Shown: piece by piece, positions 20,630 to 29,489 of the stretch
Layout of the letters: each line of letters starts with the position of its first letter
Position numbering within the stretch: position 1 is the first letter of the stretch
Source: Rudaea sp. 3F27F6
GTDB taxonomy: Bacteria > Pseudomonadota > Gammaproteobacteria > Xanthomonadales > Rhodanobacteraceae
Assembly (NCBI RefSeq): GCF_005503555.1
Contig: NZ_SCNG01000004.1
Coordinates: 124,001 to 188,000, forward strand
DNA length: 64,000 nucleotides
Reading direction: 5' to 3'
Translations under genes and position numbers: made by a program
The notes under the pieces: generated by a model
Databases searched by the model: none
Seen by the model: only the letters and a program-made list of their open reading frames with translations
What the model was told of the DNA's origin: nothing

Positions 20630-21235
20630 ATGGCCCCGATCGCTGGCACAATAGCAACCCCCACCTCCGATTATGCCCGACGCGTGGACGCGGTCAGCAC
20701 GAATCAGCGCGCACTCGATCAATTCCTGCGCGGCGTAGAACGGCGCGCACTGCGCATGGCCGAACTCGCCTGTGGCAGCCGCGACGATGCGCTCGATCTG
20801 GTTCAGGACGCGATGTGCGCGTTCGTGAAGAACTATTCGGCCAAGCCGGAAAGCGACTGGGCGCCGCTGTTTCATCGCGTGCTCGACAGCCGGCTCAACG
20901 ATTTCCACCGCCGCCGCACGGTGCGCAGCCGCTGGCTCGCGGTGTTCGACCGCAAGACCGACGACGACGACGCGTACGACCCGATCGAACAGGCCGAAGA
21001 CACCCAGAACCCAGGTCCGCTGCTGCGCCTTGCCGGCAGCGAAGCGGGCAAAGCGCTCGATGCGGCTTTGAAAGCGCTACCATTACGCCAACGTCAGGCG
21101 TTTCTACTGCGTATGTGGGAAGGTTTCGACGTGGCCACGACCGCGCAGGTCATGCAATGCAGCGAGGGCAGCGTGAAAACGCATCTGTCGCGAGCACTGA
21201 CCGCCCTGCGCCGCGCGCTGGAGGACCATCAATGA
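20630..21235 (+). CDS. Sigma-70-family (ECF-like) RNA polymerase sigma factor
   Basis: The 201-residue product has sigma region 2 (RDDALDLVQDAMCAFVKNY, about 51-69) and region 4 (LPLRQRQAFLLRMWEGFDVA, then a helix-turn-helix to SVKTHLSRALTALRRAL). It lacks regions 1 and 3, as in ECF factors. An acidic linker (KTDDDDAYDPIEQAEDTQ) joins the two domains. The ATG at 20630 was used; a GTG 18 codons later would trim an unconserved start. Its stop overlaps the next ATG as ATGA, coupling it to a one-pass membrane protein that could be its anti-sigma factor. Which promoters it reads is unknown. Confidence 0.85.
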   Translation: MAPIAGTIATPTSDYARRVDAVSTNQRALDQFLRGVERRALRMAELACGSRDDALDLVQDAMCAFVKNYSAKPESDWAPLFHRVLDSRLNDFHRRRTVRSRWLAVFDRKTDDDDAYDPIEQAEDTQNPGPLLRLAGSEAGKALDAALKALPLRQRQAFLLRMWEGFDVATTAQVMQCSEGSVKTHLSRALTALRRALEDHQ

Positions 21236-21624
21236 ACCGCCAAGAACAACATCTGACCGAACAACCCGCCTGGATCGACCAGGCCAAGACCGTACTCGAC
21301 GACTCGGCCCGCGATCTCGATGCGACGACGCTGTCACGCCTCAATCGCGCGCGGCAGACCGCACTCGCGGCGTATCGCCCGCGTCCGCCACGCGTGTGGC
21401 TGCTGCCGGCCGGGCTCGCCAGCGCCGCCTGCGCGTTGCTGCTCGCCTTCGCGGTATGGCAGCCGCATCGCCATGCCGGCGATACGGGAACGTCGCCGAC
21501 CTCGACCGCCACCGCGGCCAAGTCCGGCGAGACCGACGCCACCGACGAAGCCTCCCCCGAGTTCTATCAGAACCTCGAGTTCTACGCTTGGCTCGACGCG
21601 CAAAACAAAGGCGGCGACGGTTGA
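21232..21624 (+). CDS. One-pass membrane protein, candidate anti-sigma factor
   Basis: The 130-residue protein has a cytoplasmic N-terminal domain of about 50 residues, one membrane helix at about 55-76 (VWLLPAGLASAACALLLAFA) and a Ser/Thr/Asp/Glu-rich periplasmic tail. It has no zinc-binding HxxxCxxC motif. A short conserved-looking end, EFYQNLEFYAWLDAQNKGG, closes it. It overlaps the sigma-factor gene before it and the DUF3106 gene after it. Position and topology suggest an anti-sigma role, but there is no recognisable anti-sigma domain, so this is inference. Confidence 0.65.
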   Translation: MNRQEQHLTEQPAWIDQAKTVLDDSARDLDATTLSRLNRARQTALAAYRPRPPRVWLLPAGLASAACALLLAFAVWQPHRHAGDTGTSPTSTATAAKSGETDATDEASPEFYQNLEFYAWLDAQNKGGDG

Positions 21625-22328
21625 ATACGCTTCGTCCTCTCGCCTTCGCGGCAGCAACTCTGCTTGCTGCCGTCGAGGCTCATGCTGCGCAGCCAGCGGC
21701 CACGACGGTCCAGGCGGAAGCGCCGCTGCCGCCTAAATTCTGGTCGGACTTGAACGGCCAGCAGCAGCAGGTGCTCGCGCCCGCGCGTGAGATTTGGGAC
21801 GAACTCGCACCCGACGTGCAGGAACATCTCGCGCAAACCGCGCAGCGTTGGCCGAAGCTGACCCAGCCGCAGCGCGAACAGCTCAGCAAGCGCATCGAGA
21901 AGTGGACGAGCATGACCCCGGTGCAGCGCACCAAGTTGCGTGAGCGCTATCAGCAATTCCACCAGCTTCCGCCCGAGCAGCAGACGCGCATGATCAATGC
22001 GTTCAAGCGCTTCGACGCTCTGCCCGAAGCCGAACGCGCGCAGTTGCGCGAACAGTTCGAGCGCATGAGCCCGGGCGAGCGCAACGCCTTCCTCGCCGGC
22101 GCCGGCATGCAAGGCCACGTCGGCATCGTGCGCGAAGTGCTCGATACGGTGCCCCAGCCCGAGCGGCGCGCAACGCGCGAGATGTTCGACACGTTCACGC
22201 CCGAACAACGCCAAGCCTTCGCCAAGGCGTGGCACGCATTGCCCGAAGACCAGCGCGACGGCTATCGCCGGCAGATGGTGACGATGTCGCCCGAGCAGCG
22301 CAGTCAGGCGCTGTCAGCCAAACCCTGA
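21621..22328 (+). CDS. DUF3106-family exported protein
   Basis: The 235-residue product starts at TTG 21621, overlapping the previous stop as TTGA. It begins with a signal peptide ending near VEAHAAQPA. The mature protein is helical and built of repeats based on (M/L/F)xPxQR-type turns: LTQPQREQL, MTPVQRTKL, LPPEQQTRM, MSPGERNAF, FTPEQRQAF and MSPEQRSQA. This plan is typical of DUF3106 and resembles the LTxxQ motif of CpxP/Spy/ZraP periplasmic stress proteins. With the sigma factor and membrane protein it makes a likely envelope-stress operon, with this protein as the periplasmic end of the circuit. Confidence 0.8.
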   Translation: MNTLRPLAFAAATLLAAVEAHAAQPAATTVQAEAPLPPKFWSDLNGQQQQVLAPAREIWDELAPDVQEHLAQTAQRWPKLTQPQREQLSKRIEKWTSMTPVQRTKLRERYQQFHQLPPEQQTRMINAFKRFDALPEAERAQLREQFERMSPGERNAFLAGAGMQGHVGIVREVLDTVPQPERRATREMFDTFTPEQRQAFAKAWHALPEDQRDGYRRQMVTMSPEQRSQALSAKP

Positions 22329-22374
22329 TCCGCGGTGGCCGCGTGTGCGACCGTCGAAACAACCTTATTCATGC

Positions 22375-22392
22375 GGCTTCGCTCGAAGCCGA
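22375..22392. other. Hairpin between convergent genes
   Basis: CGGCTTCG and CGAAGCCG form an eight-base perfect stem with a two-base CT spacer, midway between the DUF3106 and DUF3667 stop codons. There is no T-tract, so terminator function is uncertain. Confidence 0.4.
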
Positions 22393-22409
22393 TGCGCAAT
22401 TCACGTGGA

Positions 22410-23660
22410 TCACACGGTCGCCAAGCTGACCAGGAACGCCGCCGCCGCGCAGAACGCAATCAACACCGTGTAGCAGGTGCCGATCAGGCCGTACTTGAGC
22501 GTCGTCATGAACCAGCCTTGTTTGTATACTTTTCTCTGCATGAGAAAAAGGTAGATCGGCAGCCACCAAGCCATCACGAAAAACAGCAGGTTCAACGGCG
22601 TCACGAGCCACGTCGCCGCACTTTCGGCCCAGATCTTCGCCATGCCCACGAGGGTGAGCAGGAACAGCGACTGGAAGATGAAGGCGTGACTGTGCAGCGC
22701 GACGATGATGTGCTCCATGTACAGCCTGCGTTTGAACACGTAGACGATCTTAAGCAGCAGCGCGAACAGCGGCATCAACACGAACAATACCTGCGGCAGC
22801 GAACCGATCGCGCCGATGATCAACGGCTTCGGATCTTTGCCGAGCTTGCTGAGATTCTCCTTCGCGCGTTCGAGCAGTTGGTTGGCCCTATCGTCGAAAA
22901 ATTTCGGCCCGCCCAGATGCACGGGGTTGTCTTTCGGATTCCAGGCGTTGCCGGCGATGGTGAAATTCAGATCGTCGCTGTCGGGATCGGGCGGCGGCGC
23001 GATGCCCTTGGCCTTGGCGTCTTCGGCCTTCTTCAGATACGCCAGGCGCTTCTCGGCTTTCCTTTCGATCTGCCGCGTCTGCTTTTCGATGCCCTTGCTC
23101 GTCGCCTCCGGCGCCGCGGACCCGGTCTTGTGCAAGGCGGCGAGCGCGGCGTCGCGCTGCTTCACCACGTCGTCGGCGGTCGCCGCTTTGCCGATCGCGT
23201 CGGTCGCGTCTTCCTCCGGACTGTTACTGAAATTGGTGTCGCCGATCGCGAACTGCATCAGAAAGAACGCGAGAATGCTGAGGAAAAAGTACAAACGAAA
23301 CGGCGTGACGTAGCGCACGCGGCGCCCCTCGAAATACTCGTTGGTCAGGTATCCGGGGCGGAAGTAGAGCGGCAGGATCGTGCGGAAAATGCGCGAGTCG
23401 ATGTTGAGGATCGTGTCGACGATATCCGAGAGGATGCTGGAAAGATGCCGCACCATGCCCTTGACCGGCTGGCCACAGGCATAGCAGTGAGGGCCGAGCA
23501 GCGTCGTGCCGCAGTTCGCGCAGGCCGCCTGCACCGGCGCAGGCTCGGTGTGACTGGAATGTGCAGAAAATTCCGCGTCCTGCGGCGCCGATTCGGGCGG
23601 CATCAGCGGTGCGGGCGGCAGCGGATCGAGAGGCGCTTTGTCGTCGGCGGTCGTGGTCAT
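22410..23660 (-). CDS. DUF3667-family membrane protein with zinc-ribbon
   Basis: The 416-residue product has a Pro/Ala-rich cytoplasmic N-terminus and then a zinc-ribbon-like CANCGTTLLGPHCYACGQ. The conserved DUF3667 block follows (LPLYFRPGYLTNEYFEGRRV), leading into a first membrane helix. A soluble loop of about 120 residues, rich in Lys/Ala, separates this from four more helices near the C-terminus. No function is established for the family. The start ATG 23660 is preferred because it begins just before the family-conserved part. Transcription runs toward the DUF3106 gene, convergent with it. Confidence 0.85.
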   Translation of the reverse strand: MTTTADDKAPLDPLPPAPLMPPESAPQDAEFSAHSSHTEPAPVQAACANCGTTLLGPHCYACGQPVKGMVRHLSSILSDIVDTILNIDSRIFRTILPLYFRPGYLTNEYFEGRRVRYVTPFRLYFFLSILAFFLMQFAIGDTNFSNSPEEDATDAIGKAATADDVVKQRDAALAALHKTGSAAPEATSKGIEKQTRQIERKAEKRLAYLKKAEDAKAKGIAPPPDPDSDDLNFTIAGNAWNPKDNPVHLGGPKFFDDRANQLLERAKENLSKLGKDPKPLIIGAIGSLPQVLFVLMPLFALLLKIVYVFKRRLYMEHIIVALHSHAFIFQSLFLLTLVGMAKIWAESAATWLVTPLNLLFFVMAWWLPIYLFLMQRKVYKQGWFMTTLKYGLIGTCYTVLIAFCAAAAFLVSLATV

Positions 23661-23768
23661 GGCGCGCATGCTAACGCGGATTGCCTCCGCCGTAGCGCAC
23701 CCGCGCGAGGCCGCGTTTCGCGCACGCATCGGCTAAACTGTGCAGCCGCAATTCGCCAGCACCCTCCC

Positions 23769-25145
23769 ATGCTTCCCCTTCCTGCCACTTCCGGCGCGGC
23801 AGGCCCCGTGCGGCTCACCTTTGGACGCGAGCTGCGCGAGACTTTCGTCCTCGCCCTGCCGCTGATCCTGAGCCAGCTTATGGCGGTCGGCATGAACGCG
23901 ATTGACGCGATGCTGGCCGGCCATCACAGCGCGGTCACGCTCGGCTCGGTCGCCGTCGGCGCGGGCATCTGGTCGATCGCCATCGTCGTCGCGATCGGCG
24001 TGACCATGGCCGTGCCGCCGTCGGTCTCGCAGTTGCACGGCGCCGGCCGTCTGCCCGAAGTCGGCACGGTGTTCCGCCAGGCGCTGTGGCTCGCGCTCGC
24101 ACTCGGCCTGCTGTGCTGGGCCGGCGTGCGCGCGAGTGCGCCGCTCGTGCGCCTGATCGGCGTCGATCCGCAGTTGTATACGGAAGTCGATGGCTTTCTG
24201 CGCGGCGTGTCCTGGGGTGCGCCCGCGATCGCGGTTTTCTTCACCATCCGCGGCGCGAGCGCCGGCGTCGGCATCACGCGGCCGACCATGTACTTCAGCC
24301 TGATGTCGCTGCTCCTGCTTGGTCCGATCGCCTACGTGTTGCTGCACGGCAAGCTCGGCTTCCCGGAGATGGGCGCCGGCGGCATCGGGCTGGCGACCGC
24401 GATCGTGCTGTGGCTGGAGACGTTCGCGTTTCTCATCTACCTGGTCGCGCACCGCGGCTATGCGCCGTACGCCTTGTTCGCCAAGTTCGAGTGGCCGAAT
24501 CTGCGCGCGATCGGCGAACTGTTGCGCATCGGCGTACCGATGGGCGTGACCGTGTTCATGGAGGCGAGCCTGTTCATCGCGACGACGCTGGCGATGGGCA
24601 CGCTCGGCACCGACACGGTCGCCAGCCATCAGGTCGCGCTCAACGTCGCCTCGCTGTTCTTCATGATTCCGCTCGGCATCGCGATGGCGACGACCGTGCG
24701 CGTCGGCAACGCGGTCGGCCGCGGCGATGCGGCCGGAGTGCGCTCGGCCGGAATTGCCGGCTTCGTTCTCGCGCTGGCGACGCAGACCTTGTCGGGTGGC
24801 GCGATGGCCCTGCTGCCGACGACGATCGCCGGCTGGTACTCGAACGACGCGACGGTGATCTCGCTCGCCGCGCAGCTTCTGCTGCTCGCGGCGATATTCC
24901 AGTTCTCCGACGGCATCCAGGTGGTCGCGAACGGCGCGCTGCGCGGACTCAAGGACACGACGATGCCGATGATCATCACCACGCTCGCCTACTGGGCGAT
25001 CGGCATGCCGGTCGGCTACTGGCTCGCGTTCAAACAAGGGCTCAGCGCACGCGGCATGTGGATGGGCTTGATCGCCGGCCTGACCGCCGCCGCCGTGTTG
25101 CTGACTCTACGCTTTCTGCGCGCGAGTAAGCCGCGCGCGGCATGA
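23769..25145 (+). CDS. MATE-family multidrug efflux transporter
   Basis: The 458-residue protein has twelve predicted helices arranged as two bundles with inverted similarity. Its N-terminal ETFVLALPLILSQLMAVGMN and the repeated MAVPPSVSQLHGAGR / MATTVRVGNAVGRGD segments match the NorM/MdtK group of Na+ or H+ coupled drug antiporters. ATG 23769 lies just after a short intergenic region divergent from DUF3667. Substrates cannot be deduced. Confidence 0.9.
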   Translation: MLPLPATSGAAGPVRLTFGRELRETFVLALPLILSQLMAVGMNAIDAMLAGHHSAVTLGSVAVGAGIWSIAIVVAIGVTMAVPPSVSQLHGAGRLPEVGTVFRQALWLALALGLLCWAGVRASAPLVRLIGVDPQLYTEVDGFLRGVSWGAPAIAVFFTIRGASAGVGITRPTMYFSLMSLLLLGPIAYVLLHGKLGFPEMGAGGIGLATAIVLWLETFAFLIYLVAHRGYAPYALFAKFEWPNLRAIGELLRIGVPMGVTVFMEASLFIATTLAMGTLGTDTVASHQVALNVASLFFMIPLGIAMATTVRVGNAVGRGDAAGVRSAGIAGFVLALATQTLSGGAMALLPTTIAGWYSNDATVISLAAQLLLLAAIFQFSDGIQVVANGALRGLKDTTMPMIITTLAYWAIGMPVGYWLAFKQGLSARGMWMGLIAGLTAAAVLLTLRFLRASKPRAA

Positions 25146-25267
25146 CTTAAGGCGTATGCTCGCGATCGGCAATTCAGGTAGGCTGCAAGTGTGATGCAGT
25201 TTGGAAACCCGTTCGGTCCGCGCGCGGATTGAACCGCCAATTTAACGAGGACGTTTTCGAGGATCAT

Positions 25268-27118
25268 ATGGCAGAGAAAAGCCGCGGCGTGTTCGCCACC
25301 CTGTTCTTCTGGGCTTGGAGCCTGTTCAATTTCGTGCGCCGGCTCGTGTTCGGCGTGATCGCGGTGATTCTGCTGCTCGGCTTCCTCATCGCGCTGCGCG
25401 CTGGCGGCGGCGGCGGACCCGCGCTGCAGGAACGCACGGCCCTCGTGCTGAACCCGCAAGGCAGCATCGTCGAGCAGTACAGCTCCGACCCTATGCAGCG
25501 CGCGTTCGCCGGCGTGTTCGGACAAAGAATCAAGGAAGTGCAACTGCGCGACATCGTCAAGGCGATCGACGCCGCAGCCGCCGACAAGCGCATCGAACGC
25601 CTGGTCATCGAACCGGACGAAATGAGCTCGGCCGGCATGTCGACGCTGCACGAAATCGGCGCGGCGATCGACCGCTTCAAAGCCGCCGGCAAGGACGTCG
25701 TCGCGGTGTCGAACTCGATGAGCCAGGGCCAGTATCTGATCGCGGCGCACGCCAACCAGATCCTGCTGCATCCCGACGGCGACCTGTTGCTCGAAGGTCT
25801 CGGCCGCTATCGCACCTACTACAAAGACGCACTCGATTGGCTCGGCGTCGACGTGCATCTGTTCCGCGTCGGCGAGTACAAGTCCTACGCCGAACCGTAC
25901 ATCCGCAACGACGCGTCGCCCGAATCGAAGGAAGCCGATCTGTTCTGGATGAACGGCGTGTGGAACGACTATCTCAAGGAAATCGGCGCCGCACGCAAGA
26001 TCGATCCGGCGGCGATCTCCGCGCAGATCGAAAACTACTCGAGCGCGATCAAGGCCGTCAACGGCGACCTCGCCAAGCTCGCGCTCGACGGCAAGCTGAT
26101 CGACAAGCTCGCCACGCGCGACGAAGCCGAGGCCTACCTGATCCAGAAAGGTGTCAAGGAAGAGAACAGCTATCGCAAGATCGACTTCCAGGACTACGCC
26201 GCGCTCGTGCAGCGCGAAAATCCGATCGACACGCGTCCGCAGGTCGGCGTCGTCGTCGCCCAGGGCGAAATCTCCGACGGCGATCAGCCGGCCGGTTCGG
26301 TCGGCGGCGAGTCGACCGCCAAGCTCGTGCGCCAGGCGCGCGAGAACAAGAACATCAAGGCCGTGGTGCTGCGCGTGAATTCGCCCGGCGGCAGCGCGTT
26401 CGCTTCCGAGCTGATCCGCCGCGAGGTCGAACTGACCAAGGCCGCGGGCAAGCCGGTCATCGTTTCGATGGGCGACGTCGCCGCGTCGGGCGGCTACTGG
26501 ATTTCGATGAACGGCGACCAGATTTTTGCCGAGCCAACCACGATCACCGGCTCGATCGGCATCTTCGGCCTGTTCATGAATTTCCCGAAGACGCTCGCGA
26601 AGATCAACGTGCACACCGACGGCGTCGGCACGACCCCGCTCGCCGGCGCACTCGATCCGCGCCGCGCGCTCGACCCGAAAGTCGGCGACATCATCCAGAG
26701 CATCATCGACAAGGGTTATCAGAACTTTATCACCAAGGTCGCCGCGGCGCGCAAGAAGAAGCCCGAGGAAATCGACGCGATCGCGCGCGGCCGCGTATGG
26801 AGCGGCACCCAGGCGAAGGAGCGCGGTCTCGTCGACCAGCTCGGCGGCCTGCGCGAAGCGGCCGCGGCCGCGGCCCAGGCGGCCAAGCTCGGCGACAACT
26901 ACCAGGTGCGCTACGTCGAGAAATCGATGTCGACCTGGGAGCGCTTCGTCGTCAGCTTGTCCAACGATGCGACGGCGCATATCGCCCAGGGTCTCGTCCC
27001 CGAATCCATGCGCACCCTGCTCGCACAGCCCGACGTGCAAAGTCAGCTCAAGCTGCTGCGCTCGCTCGACAGCAACAAGGTCGGCGTGTTCGCCTACTGC
27101 TTCTGCGAGATCAAATAA
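25268..27118 (+). CDS. sppA: Signal peptide peptidase SppA, 67 kDa type
   Basis: The 616-residue inner-membrane serine protease degrades cleaved signal peptides. One N-terminal membrane helix (LVFGVIAVILLLGFLIAL) precedes two tandem SppA domains. General-base Lys205 lies in VGEYKSYAEPYIRNDASPE and nucleophile Ser407 lies in MGDVAASGGYW, matching the Lys209/Ser409 pair of the E. coli enzyme. GAGG lies five bases before ATG 25268; another start 13 codons upstream is less likely. Confidence 0.95.
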   Translation: MAEKSRGVFATLFFWAWSLFNFVRRLVFGVIAVILLLGFLIALRAGGGGGPALQERTALVLNPQGSIVEQYSSDPMQRAFAGVFGQRIKEVQLRDIVKAIDAAAADKRIERLVIEPDEMSSAGMSTLHEIGAAIDRFKAAGKDVVAVSNSMSQGQYLIAAHANQILLHPDGDLLLEGLGRYRTYYKDALDWLGVDVHLFRVGEYKSYAEPYIRNDASPESKEADLFWMNGVWNDYLKEIGAARKIDPAAISAQIENYSSAIKAVNGDLAKLALDGKLIDKLATRDEAEAYLIQKGVKEENSYRKIDFQDYAALVQRENPIDTRPQVGVVVAQGEISDGDQPAGSVGGESTAKLVRQARENKNIKAVVLRVNSPGGSAFASELIRREVELTKAAGKPVIVSMGDVAASGGYWISMNGDQIFAEPTTITGSIGIFGLFMNFPKTLAKINVHTDGVGTTPLAGALDPRRALDPKVGDIIQSIIDKGYQNFITKVAAARKKKPEEIDAIARGRVWSGTQAKERGLVDQLGGLREAAAAAAQAAKLGDNYQVRYVEKSMSTWERFVVSLSNDATAHIAQGLVPESMRTLLAQPDVQSQLKLLRSLDSNKVGVFAYCFCEIK

Positions 27119-27138
27119 TCTTGAGAGAGTACGTCTCG

Positions 27139-27160
27139 CGACGGCCAGGGATGGCCGTCG
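27139..27160 (+). other. Strong stem-loop after sppA
   Basis: CGACGGCCA and TGGCCGTCG form a perfect nine-base stem with a GGGA loop, 20 bases after the sppA stop. There is no following T-tract, so it may protect the mRNA end or act as part of a Rho-dependent terminator. Two further palindromes follow at 27223-27237 and 27246-27259. Confidence 0.6.
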
Positions 27161-27304
27161 ATACGTGATCCGGTTTTGGCCTGTTTGGCGGAATCCGTGT
27201 TCGCGGCAGGGATGTGATTGGTCGAGCACAGTGCTCGTTTCTGCAGCTCACGCGTGAGCCCGCTCGCCGGCAACCACGTTTCGGTTTGCCCGACTCCTTG
27301 AGGC

Positions 27305-27529
27305 CTAGCCGCCAGCCTCTTCCAACTTTTTGTCCATGTCTTTTTTCTGCTGATCGACCGTGTCCTGCACGGCCTTGGCCTGGTCGATCGCCTTGAGCTG
27401 CGCGTCGATCACGGTCTTCTGCTTTTCGGCCGGGGCCGCCTGCGCAGCCGCCGCCGGCGGAGGGGGGCTGTTCGAGCAAGAAACGGAGAGCGTGGCAAGA
27501 ACGAGCAGCGATAGCATGGCGAAGCGCAT
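27305..27529 (-). CDS. Small lipoprotein
   Basis: The 74-residue product has a lipoprotein signal peptide with lipobox LSVSC (Cys18), a Pro/Ala-rich linker (SPPPPAAAAQAAP) and a charged, probably coiled-coil C-terminus (DAQLKAIDQAKAVQDTVDQQ). It lies between sppA and the SDR gene, on the opposite strand to both. The family is not recognised; many short Ala/Lys-rich lipoproteins of Lysobacterales look like this. Confidence 0.75.
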   Translation of the reverse strand: MRFAMLSLLVLATLSVSCSNSPPPPAAAAQAAPAEKQKTVIDAQLKAIDQAKAVQDTVDQQKKDMDKKLEEAGG

Positions 27530-27626
27530 GGCGAACTCCCGACGGTGCCGCTAAAGTCTGCGCCGTGACGCTTTGCATCTCAAGCGAAGCCGTCGCATTT
27601 TGAGCAATCGACGCGGAAGCCTCACC

Positions 27627-28409
27627 ATGACGACAAATGCGGCGCGCTGGCGCCTCGACGGACAGGTCGCGCTGATTACCGGCGCCAGCCGTGGCATCGG
27701 CTTCGCCACGGCGCGCGAACTCGCCCTGCTCGGTGCCGATGTGCTGATGGTTGCGCGCGACGAAGCGCATCTCGAATCGGTGCGCGCGGAACTCGCCGAA
27801 GAATTTCCCGACAGCGACATCGTCTGCTTCGCCGCCGACGTCGCCGATGCCGAGCAGCGCCTCGAAGTGTTCGACTGGGTCGCCGACCTCGAACTGCCGC
27901 TGTCGATCCTCGTCAACAACGCCGGCGGCAACACGAGCAAACCGACGCTCGACTACGACGAACACGAAGTGCGCGCGCTAATCGAACTGAACGTGATGAG
28001 CGCGTTCGAGATGTGCCGCCTCGCTCATCCTCAACTCGCCGAGCACGGTAACGCCGCGATCGTCAACATCAGTTCGGTGTCGGGCCTGACCCACGTGCGC
28101 ACCGGTTCGCCGTACGGCCTGACCAAAGCCGCGCTCGCGCAACTGACCAAGAACCTCGCCTGCGAGTGGGCCGAGGACGGCATCCGCGTCAATGCCGTGG
28201 CGCCGTGGTACATCCGCACGCAGCGCACCGCGGTCAAACTCGCCAACGAGGAATATCTCGACGAAGTGCTGGAACGCACGCCGATGGGCCGCGTCGGTGA
28301 ACCCGAGGAAGTCGCCGCCGCGATTGCTTTCCTTTGTTTGCCGGCTGCCTCTTATGTCACCGGCGAGTGCATTGCGGTGGACGGCGGCTTCCTGCGCTAT
28401 GGCTTTTAG
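27627..28409 (+). CDS. SDR-family oxidoreductase, tropinone-reductase-like
   Basis: The 260-residue cytoplasmic enzyme has a Rossmann fold. The cofactor motif TGASRGIG is at 18-25, ADVAD lies further on, and NNAG is present. The catalytic Ser150, Tyr163 and Lys167 are all present, followed by [14 protein letters not shown] at the C-terminus. This is the classic SDR plan. The best guess from the pattern is a tropinone-reductase-like ketoreductase, but the substrate is unknown. ATG 27627 starts the domain. It is followed, across a repeat element, by alkA. Confidence 0.88.
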   Translation: MTTNAARWRLDGQVALITGASRGIGFATARELALLGADVLMVARDEAHLESVRAELAEEFPDSDIVCFAADVADAEQRLEVFDWVADLELPLSILVNNAGGNTSKPTLDYDEHEVRALIELNVMSAFEMCRLAHPQLAEHGNAAIVNISSVSGLTHVRTGSPYGLTKAALAQLTKNLACEWAEDGIRVNAVAPWYIRTQRTAVKLANEEYLDEVLERTPMGRVGEPEEVAAAIAFLCLPAASYVTGECIAVDGGFLRYGF

Positions 28410-28433
28410 AAAAACAAAAAAACGATTGACCTC

Positions 28434-28511
28434 GGATCAACACGCAAGGGCACGGATAAAGATACAAGGCTCCATTTACTTGCTCTGATCCGTGTTCTTC
28501 CGTGTTGATCC
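28434..28511. repeat. Inverted-repeat element, GGATCAACACGG type
   Basis: Two 24-base arms at 28434-28457 and 28488-28511 match in inverse orientation at 21 of 24 positions and are separated by 30 bases. They are built from the words GGATCAACACG and CACGGAT. Sequences of this type are scattered between genes in many proteobacteria. It fills the gap between the SDR gene and alkA. Confidence 0.75.
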
Positions 28512-28530
28512 GTGTCAAACAAAGTTCTCT

Positions 28531-29397
28531 ATGACGCACACACTCCGCCTCGAATACCGGCCGCCCTACGACTTCGCCAATCTGCTCGGCTTTTTCACCA
28601 AGCGTGCGATTCCGGGCGTCGAGCGCGTCGATGCGGAAAGTTATCAGCGCCTATTCACCCTCGATGGCCGCGTCGGCGAATTCCGCGTCACCGCGGCCGG
28701 TGATACGGCGCTCGACCTGCACGTCGATTTCGCCGACGAGGCGCAGCTCGCCGACATCGTCGCGCGCGTGCGCCGCATGTTCGATCTCGACGCCGACATC
28801 GCGGCGGTCAACACGCATCTCGGCAGCCGGCGCCACCTCAAGGCGTGCATCGCGCGCCATCCGGGCCAGCGCCTGCCGGGCGGCTGGGACGGCTTCGAGA
28901 TCGCCATCCGCGCCGTGCTCGGCCAGCAGGTCACCGTTGCCGCAGCGCGCACGCTGACCGAGCGCGTCGTGCGCAAATTCGGCCACGAAGCGGTGACGCC
29001 GCGCGGCGAGAGCGTGTATCTGTTCCCGACGCCGTCCGCGCTCGCCGACGCCGACCTGAGCGGCCTAGGCATCACCGGCGCGCGTATCGCCACCCTGCGC
29101 GCGATCGCCGCAGCGGTGCGCGATGGCGACGTCGATTTTCGCGCCGACCGGCCGCTCGCCGAATTCGTGCGCATGTGGACCGCGCTGCCCGGCATCGGCG
29201 AATGGACGGCGCATTACCTCGCGATGCGCGGCCTCGCCCATGCCGATGCGTTTCCGGCCGCCGACATCATTCTGCGCAAGGCCGTCGCGCGCGACGGCAA
29301 ACCGGTCGCAACCAAGGCGCTCGAAGAAATGTCGCAGGCCTGGCGGCCGTACCGCGCCTACGCCGTGCTGCATCTATGGCGCTCGACCATGGTTTGA
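28531..29397 (+). CDS. alkA: DNA-3-methyladenine glycosylase II (AlkA type)
   Basis: The 288-residue base-excision-repair enzyme removes alkylated bases. The AlkA N-terminal domain (LRLEYRPPYDFANLLGFFT) leads into the helix-hairpin-helix LPGIGEWTA at 219-227 and catalytic Asp245 in FPAADIILRK. It has the isolated AlkA architecture, not the Ada-AlkA fusion found in some relatives, and no Ada gene lies near. The ATG 28531 start sits directly after the inverted-repeat element. Confidence 0.92.
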   Translation: MTHTLRLEYRPPYDFANLLGFFTKRAIPGVERVDAESYQRLFTLDGRVGEFRVTAAGDTALDLHVDFADEAQLADIVARVRRMFDLDADIAAVNTHLGSRRHLKACIARHPGQRLPGGWDGFEIAIRAVLGQQVTVAAARTLTERVVRKFGHEAVTPRGESVYLFPTPSALADADLSGLGITGARIATLRAIAAAVRDGDVDFRADRPLAEFVRMWTALPGIGEWTAHYLAMRGLAHADAFPAADIILRKAVARDGKPVATKALEEMSQAWRPYRAYAVLHLWRSTMV

Positions 29398-29489
29398 CCG
29401 CTTCGCCCCACCCGGACTGCTGCGGCGGCCCTTGCGCCGACCGTACGGCGCGGTATGCTGCTCGCGAGCGATACTTCCACGAGGCCGCC

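Noticed and set aside
22335-23769. Long plus-strand reading frame upstream of and in frame with the MATE gene
   Set aside because: It is antisense to the DUF3667 gene, rich in Arg/Gln/His with no domain pattern, and arises from GC-rich codon bias. The MATE protein begins at 23769.
25016-27229. 737-residue minus-strand reading frame opposite sppA
   Set aside because: Composition (Asp/Arg/Val/Leu runs) is that of a reverse-strand shadow of a GC-rich gene; sppA on the plus strand has all expected catalytic residues.
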